Source: Styela clava (taxonomy: Eukaryota > Chordata > Ascidiacea > Stolidobranchia > Styelidae). Taken from it: a stretch of 64,000 nt of DNA. Positions 60,966 to 64,000 of the stretch are shown piece after piece. Location: contig NC_135257.1 of assembly GCF_964204865.1 (NCBI RefSeq), positions 7,338,151 to 7,402,150 on the forward strand, in the 5' to 3' direction. The notes under the pieces are model-generated. The model did not search any database. It was not told the origin of the DNA and worked only from the letters and a program-made list of their open reading frames with translations. A program made the translations under genes and the position numbers. Numbering within the stretch: position 1 is the stretch's first letter; each line of letters begins with the position of its first letter.

Positions 60966-62261
60966 TGTATAACCTTCTCCAGATATCAATGAAATATGTC
61001 CGAATGAATAGCTTTGATACAACAGTGATAACGTATTTATTTCAAAAACCAAACACTGCTACAAAATATTGACTTAATTAAAATGCAAAATATATCGTGT
61101 TATGGTTTAGAATAACTCAAACAACCAGACTTTCCCTTATTTCATCATTGAGAGAATTCTCTTATGACTAGTTTACTATTTACTTTTCTCTAAAATCTTT
61201 TATAAGTAAGCCCCAAAGAAAGTTTTTCATACTCGCCGCCGCATTTCGCACCCACGCGAATCCTCGACTAGGGGTATAATCGATGCAGAAATACTGTAGG
61301 CTATTCCTATCGGAACAGTTTGAAAATATTGTGCTCTTAATACAAAAGATATTTAATATAGAATGAACAACATGTTTTTGTCGAATCACACTGTTTAGCA
61401 CTACACGCTTTGATGTAGTATATGTTATTCATCACCAACGCTCGTTTGTGACTTAATTACCCTCTATCTCCTCCCATATAAACCGACACATAAGATACAC
61501 AATAAAAATGATGGTAACACGATATTTGAACACTCCTGTTTAGATGAAGTGATAGTAGAGTTCATACGAATCCAACACGTATTATAAACGTCAAAATGGG
61601 CGGTGCAAGCGATCCGATAGCAAATTTTTGACGCTAATGTTGTATTGTGGTTTAAAAAAAAAACGTCATAATTCAAAACATTCTTTACGAGTGAAAAACA
61701 GCTGTGTTCAAAACAAATTCATGAAAAAGAATTGTTTCTGTTACACATGATTTTATCAAGTAAAATCCCTTATCTACGCTCCGAAGAAGAAACAGATATT
61801 GAGATGATAAGGACATACTAGATTGTGGAAAGTCGGAACTCTCGTGTTTGAATCGATCTAGAAAATTGTGACATATTAGTTTAGGCGCGGGATGAGGACA
61901 CCTATTAGCCCAACCGTTCACGATAAACATAGTCTCCTATTTCATATTTCTAAAATGAGTTGATTTGAAAAAAAAATAAAATAAATACTGACATCACATG
62001 AATTCAATAGATTCAAGTACATATAAAACAAAAATTTTATACACAAATAGAAATATTTAACAAAATCAAATATGAATTTTGTTGCTATAAACAGAACGAA
62101 TACAAATCCCTAAAAGTGCAAGTAGTAAAGAAATATATTTCATGATCGAGGGATTTATGCCTTTGACGTGCGCGCCATTAACCCGTCTCATCGTCTTGTC
62201 GAAGAGTTCTGTGTAACTTGGTTTTATTGCGAAAGTAAATAAGAGGGAAAATCGTATGCAA
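60966..62261. other. Intergenic, nothing recognised
   Basis: The region lies between the start of gene C and the 3' end of the membrane-protein gene. AATAAA on the minus strand (62223-62228), about 35 bases after that gene's stop, is a likely poly(A) signal. The short frames here have no recognisable domain. Confidence 0.45.
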
Positions 62262-63009
62262 TCAAACATCTTCAGCAAAAACTGGTTCTGTTTTCTTTCC
62301 ATTGGTTGATTGTGATTTGTCCGGTTGTGTCGTTACGTATGCCTCATTCCAATATTCGTTGATCTTGGCTGTGCTAGGCCGTGGCTCTGAAATTACAATT
62401 TAGAATGCTATGCCAAATTTGACATTGCGGCAACAAGTTTTAAGCCGTTTATCTCACATTTTAAAAGATAGATTTATGCATAAGCAATTAAAGATTAATC
62501 TTGGCCCAAATTAGGCATTTTTATAACCATAATATGCCTATCTATACACAATGATGCATACCGTGCAGTGGAAGGTCATTCTTTGGTATCTCTCCATTTA
62601 CATCCTTTGCATTGCCCGCATTTTGATCAGCCTGTATAAAAAATAAATGTCTTTGGATTTGAATTCGAAACATATTAATATGAAACAACTGTTATAAATA
62701 TTGTACATTATTTTGTGACTGAACATATATATATATATGTGACTTATGCTTGCCACTTGCCAGTTATTTTTGCAACCTTTTAGTGCTTATTACAAAACGT
62801 ATCGATTTTCCGTACAAACAGACGGCGATTCAATAAAAAGATCAATGAAAGATACCAACCGACGGGGAGACATTATTCGGAGGTCCACAAGCGCCTCCCG
62901 CAGTACATGTTAAGCATATGTTAGTGAAACATAAAAAAAAACTTGTTCCCAATACTACACATCCCAGAGTGAGTGCCGCGAACGTGTAAGGAGTCGATAC
63001 CCCTGATGC
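62262..63009 (-). CDS. Single-pass membrane protein, last three exons (partial)
   Basis: Exons 62860-63009, 62562-62631 and 62262-62386 join with consistent phases and GT/AG sites to give 114 C-terminal residues. A hydrophobic segment (AALTLGCVVLGTSFFLCFTN) is followed by a Cys-rich juxtamembrane stretch (ICLTCTAGGACGPP), then a polar tail ending in GKKTEPVFAEDV. The layout suggests a type I receptor or adhesion protein with a cytoplasmic tail of about 80 residues, but I do not recognise the family. Earlier exons were not found between 63010 and 64000 and probably lie beyond the window. Confidence 0.72.
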
Positions 63010-64000
63010 CTGGTAAAAGAAAAATAATGTATTCGAATTTATTTAGTGGTACGGAGACTTAAATCTATTTACTGCAACGCAAGGTAACGGAACATCAATT
63101 TGTAAACACCAGAAATGGTTGATGAATATAAAAAAAAGACCCAATTTCAAGTAAATCGACCCAAAATTCATTAAAACTCTTTCGAACTTTTAATTAGAGT
63201 AATCAAATAAAATTTTACTCAATAAAGTATATGAATCTCTCTTTCAACTTTTACAATTTTGTACATCAACATAGCAGATATTTCATTGACAAAATAACGG
63301 AGAATATGCATATACGTGCAAATAGATAGTGTAAGTAGGATAAGACTCTTGTTTGTAATTATGGATGTGGAATTTTATTCCTCAAAGATACATAGAACGT
63401 TGCGTTATGATAAGTTCAATCTGTTCGTTGGGAAATTGAGTTAGTTTCAAAAAATGATGAAGATAGTTATCGATTTGATTCGGAATATATAAATCATAAT
63501 ATATGAATGAATTATCTTAGGCCCATCTTACAAATAAAATGACTATACTGTGACTCTGTGAGGCATGGCAGCATAATTGAATTTACCAGCAAAGGTACCG
63601 TTGGCAAATGTGCTTCATACCATCTAAACCTCGAGTACACAATGATAAATTATAGCCATTATCATATGGGCGTGACGAAAAACAAATATCAATATAAAGT
63701 TTGTTTGGCAAACAACAAACTTTCAATCATAGTTATAAATTCTATTTTAAATCCAACTATCATTAAATTCCGACAATTTTATTAATTCATAAATTTGGCA
63801 ATGGATCTAAGACCTAAGTGATATTTAAAATATGTATACGGAATTTTCGTGAAACGAAGGGGAAAATATAATTTAGGTTGGTTAATATATTATAGACTGA
63901 TTTTCAAGATAAGTCAGATTACGTGTACGTTTATGTTGTTCAATGATACCGCTGAAGTAATATCATTACGATATTGGATATATATTACATTTCCCGCGTA
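63010..64000. other. Probable intron of the membrane-protein gene
   Basis: There is an acceptor (CAG at 63010-63012, minus strand) directly to its left, so this stretch is probably intron. No further exon or repeat was recognised. Confidence 0.4.

Overview
The window is animal nuclear DNA. It is AT-rich, its genes have many short exons with GT/AG introns, it has vertebrate-like orthologues (TRAF4, GDPD1, SPEF1), and it is dense in small DNA transposons. Compact introns next to strongly vertebrate-like proteins suggest an invertebrate deuterostome, with an ascidian tunicate my best guess. This is inference; nothing in the window names the species. Every gene I could model is on the minus strand. 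I built the models by hand from exon phase, splice sites and protein similarity.

Layout by coordinate. At 6416-6558 is the RING-bearing first coding exon of a TRAF4-like gene whose remaining exons were not found. At 11984-15916 is a complete eight-exon GDPD1-type lysophospholipase D. Its upstream side carries a 1.46 kb TA-flanked inverted-repeat transposon (16113-17572). At 19972-23146 is a complete five-exon SPEF1/CLAMP gene for a ciliary microtubule protein. From 23.1 to 32.9 kb there are no recognised genes, only foldback elements, tRNA-like SINE pieces, hAT MITEs and a mariner-like foldback. At 32951-41175, 44458-51362 and 52850-60965 lie three intact 16-exon paralogues in tandem. The window ends with the last three exons of a single-pass membrane protein (62262-63009).

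The three tandem genes are the most interesting content. Each encodes about 640-655 residues: a von Willebrand A domain with a complete MIDAS (DxSxS, Thr, TDG), a probable beta-sandwich, a helical middle region and a C-terminal segment that reads as a BRCT domain. I know of no named family with the order VWA, helical linker, BRCT. Copies A and B come from a recent segmental duplication of 9-12 kb that also includes non-coding flank (about 28.9-41.4 kb and 42.15-51.6 kb). Copy C is older. Several transposons sit in one duplicate while the matching site in the other is empty, so they date from after the duplication. One ends only a few bases from a weakened splice donor in copy A.

Repeats fall into four groups: hAT-type MITEs with 8-bp target duplications; TA-flanked mariner-type elements, two of which are foldbacks built from inverted transposase fragments; long-arm foldbacks; and tRNA-like SINE fragments. 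The genes do not form an obvious pathway. Only the VWA-BRCT array is a functional cluster.
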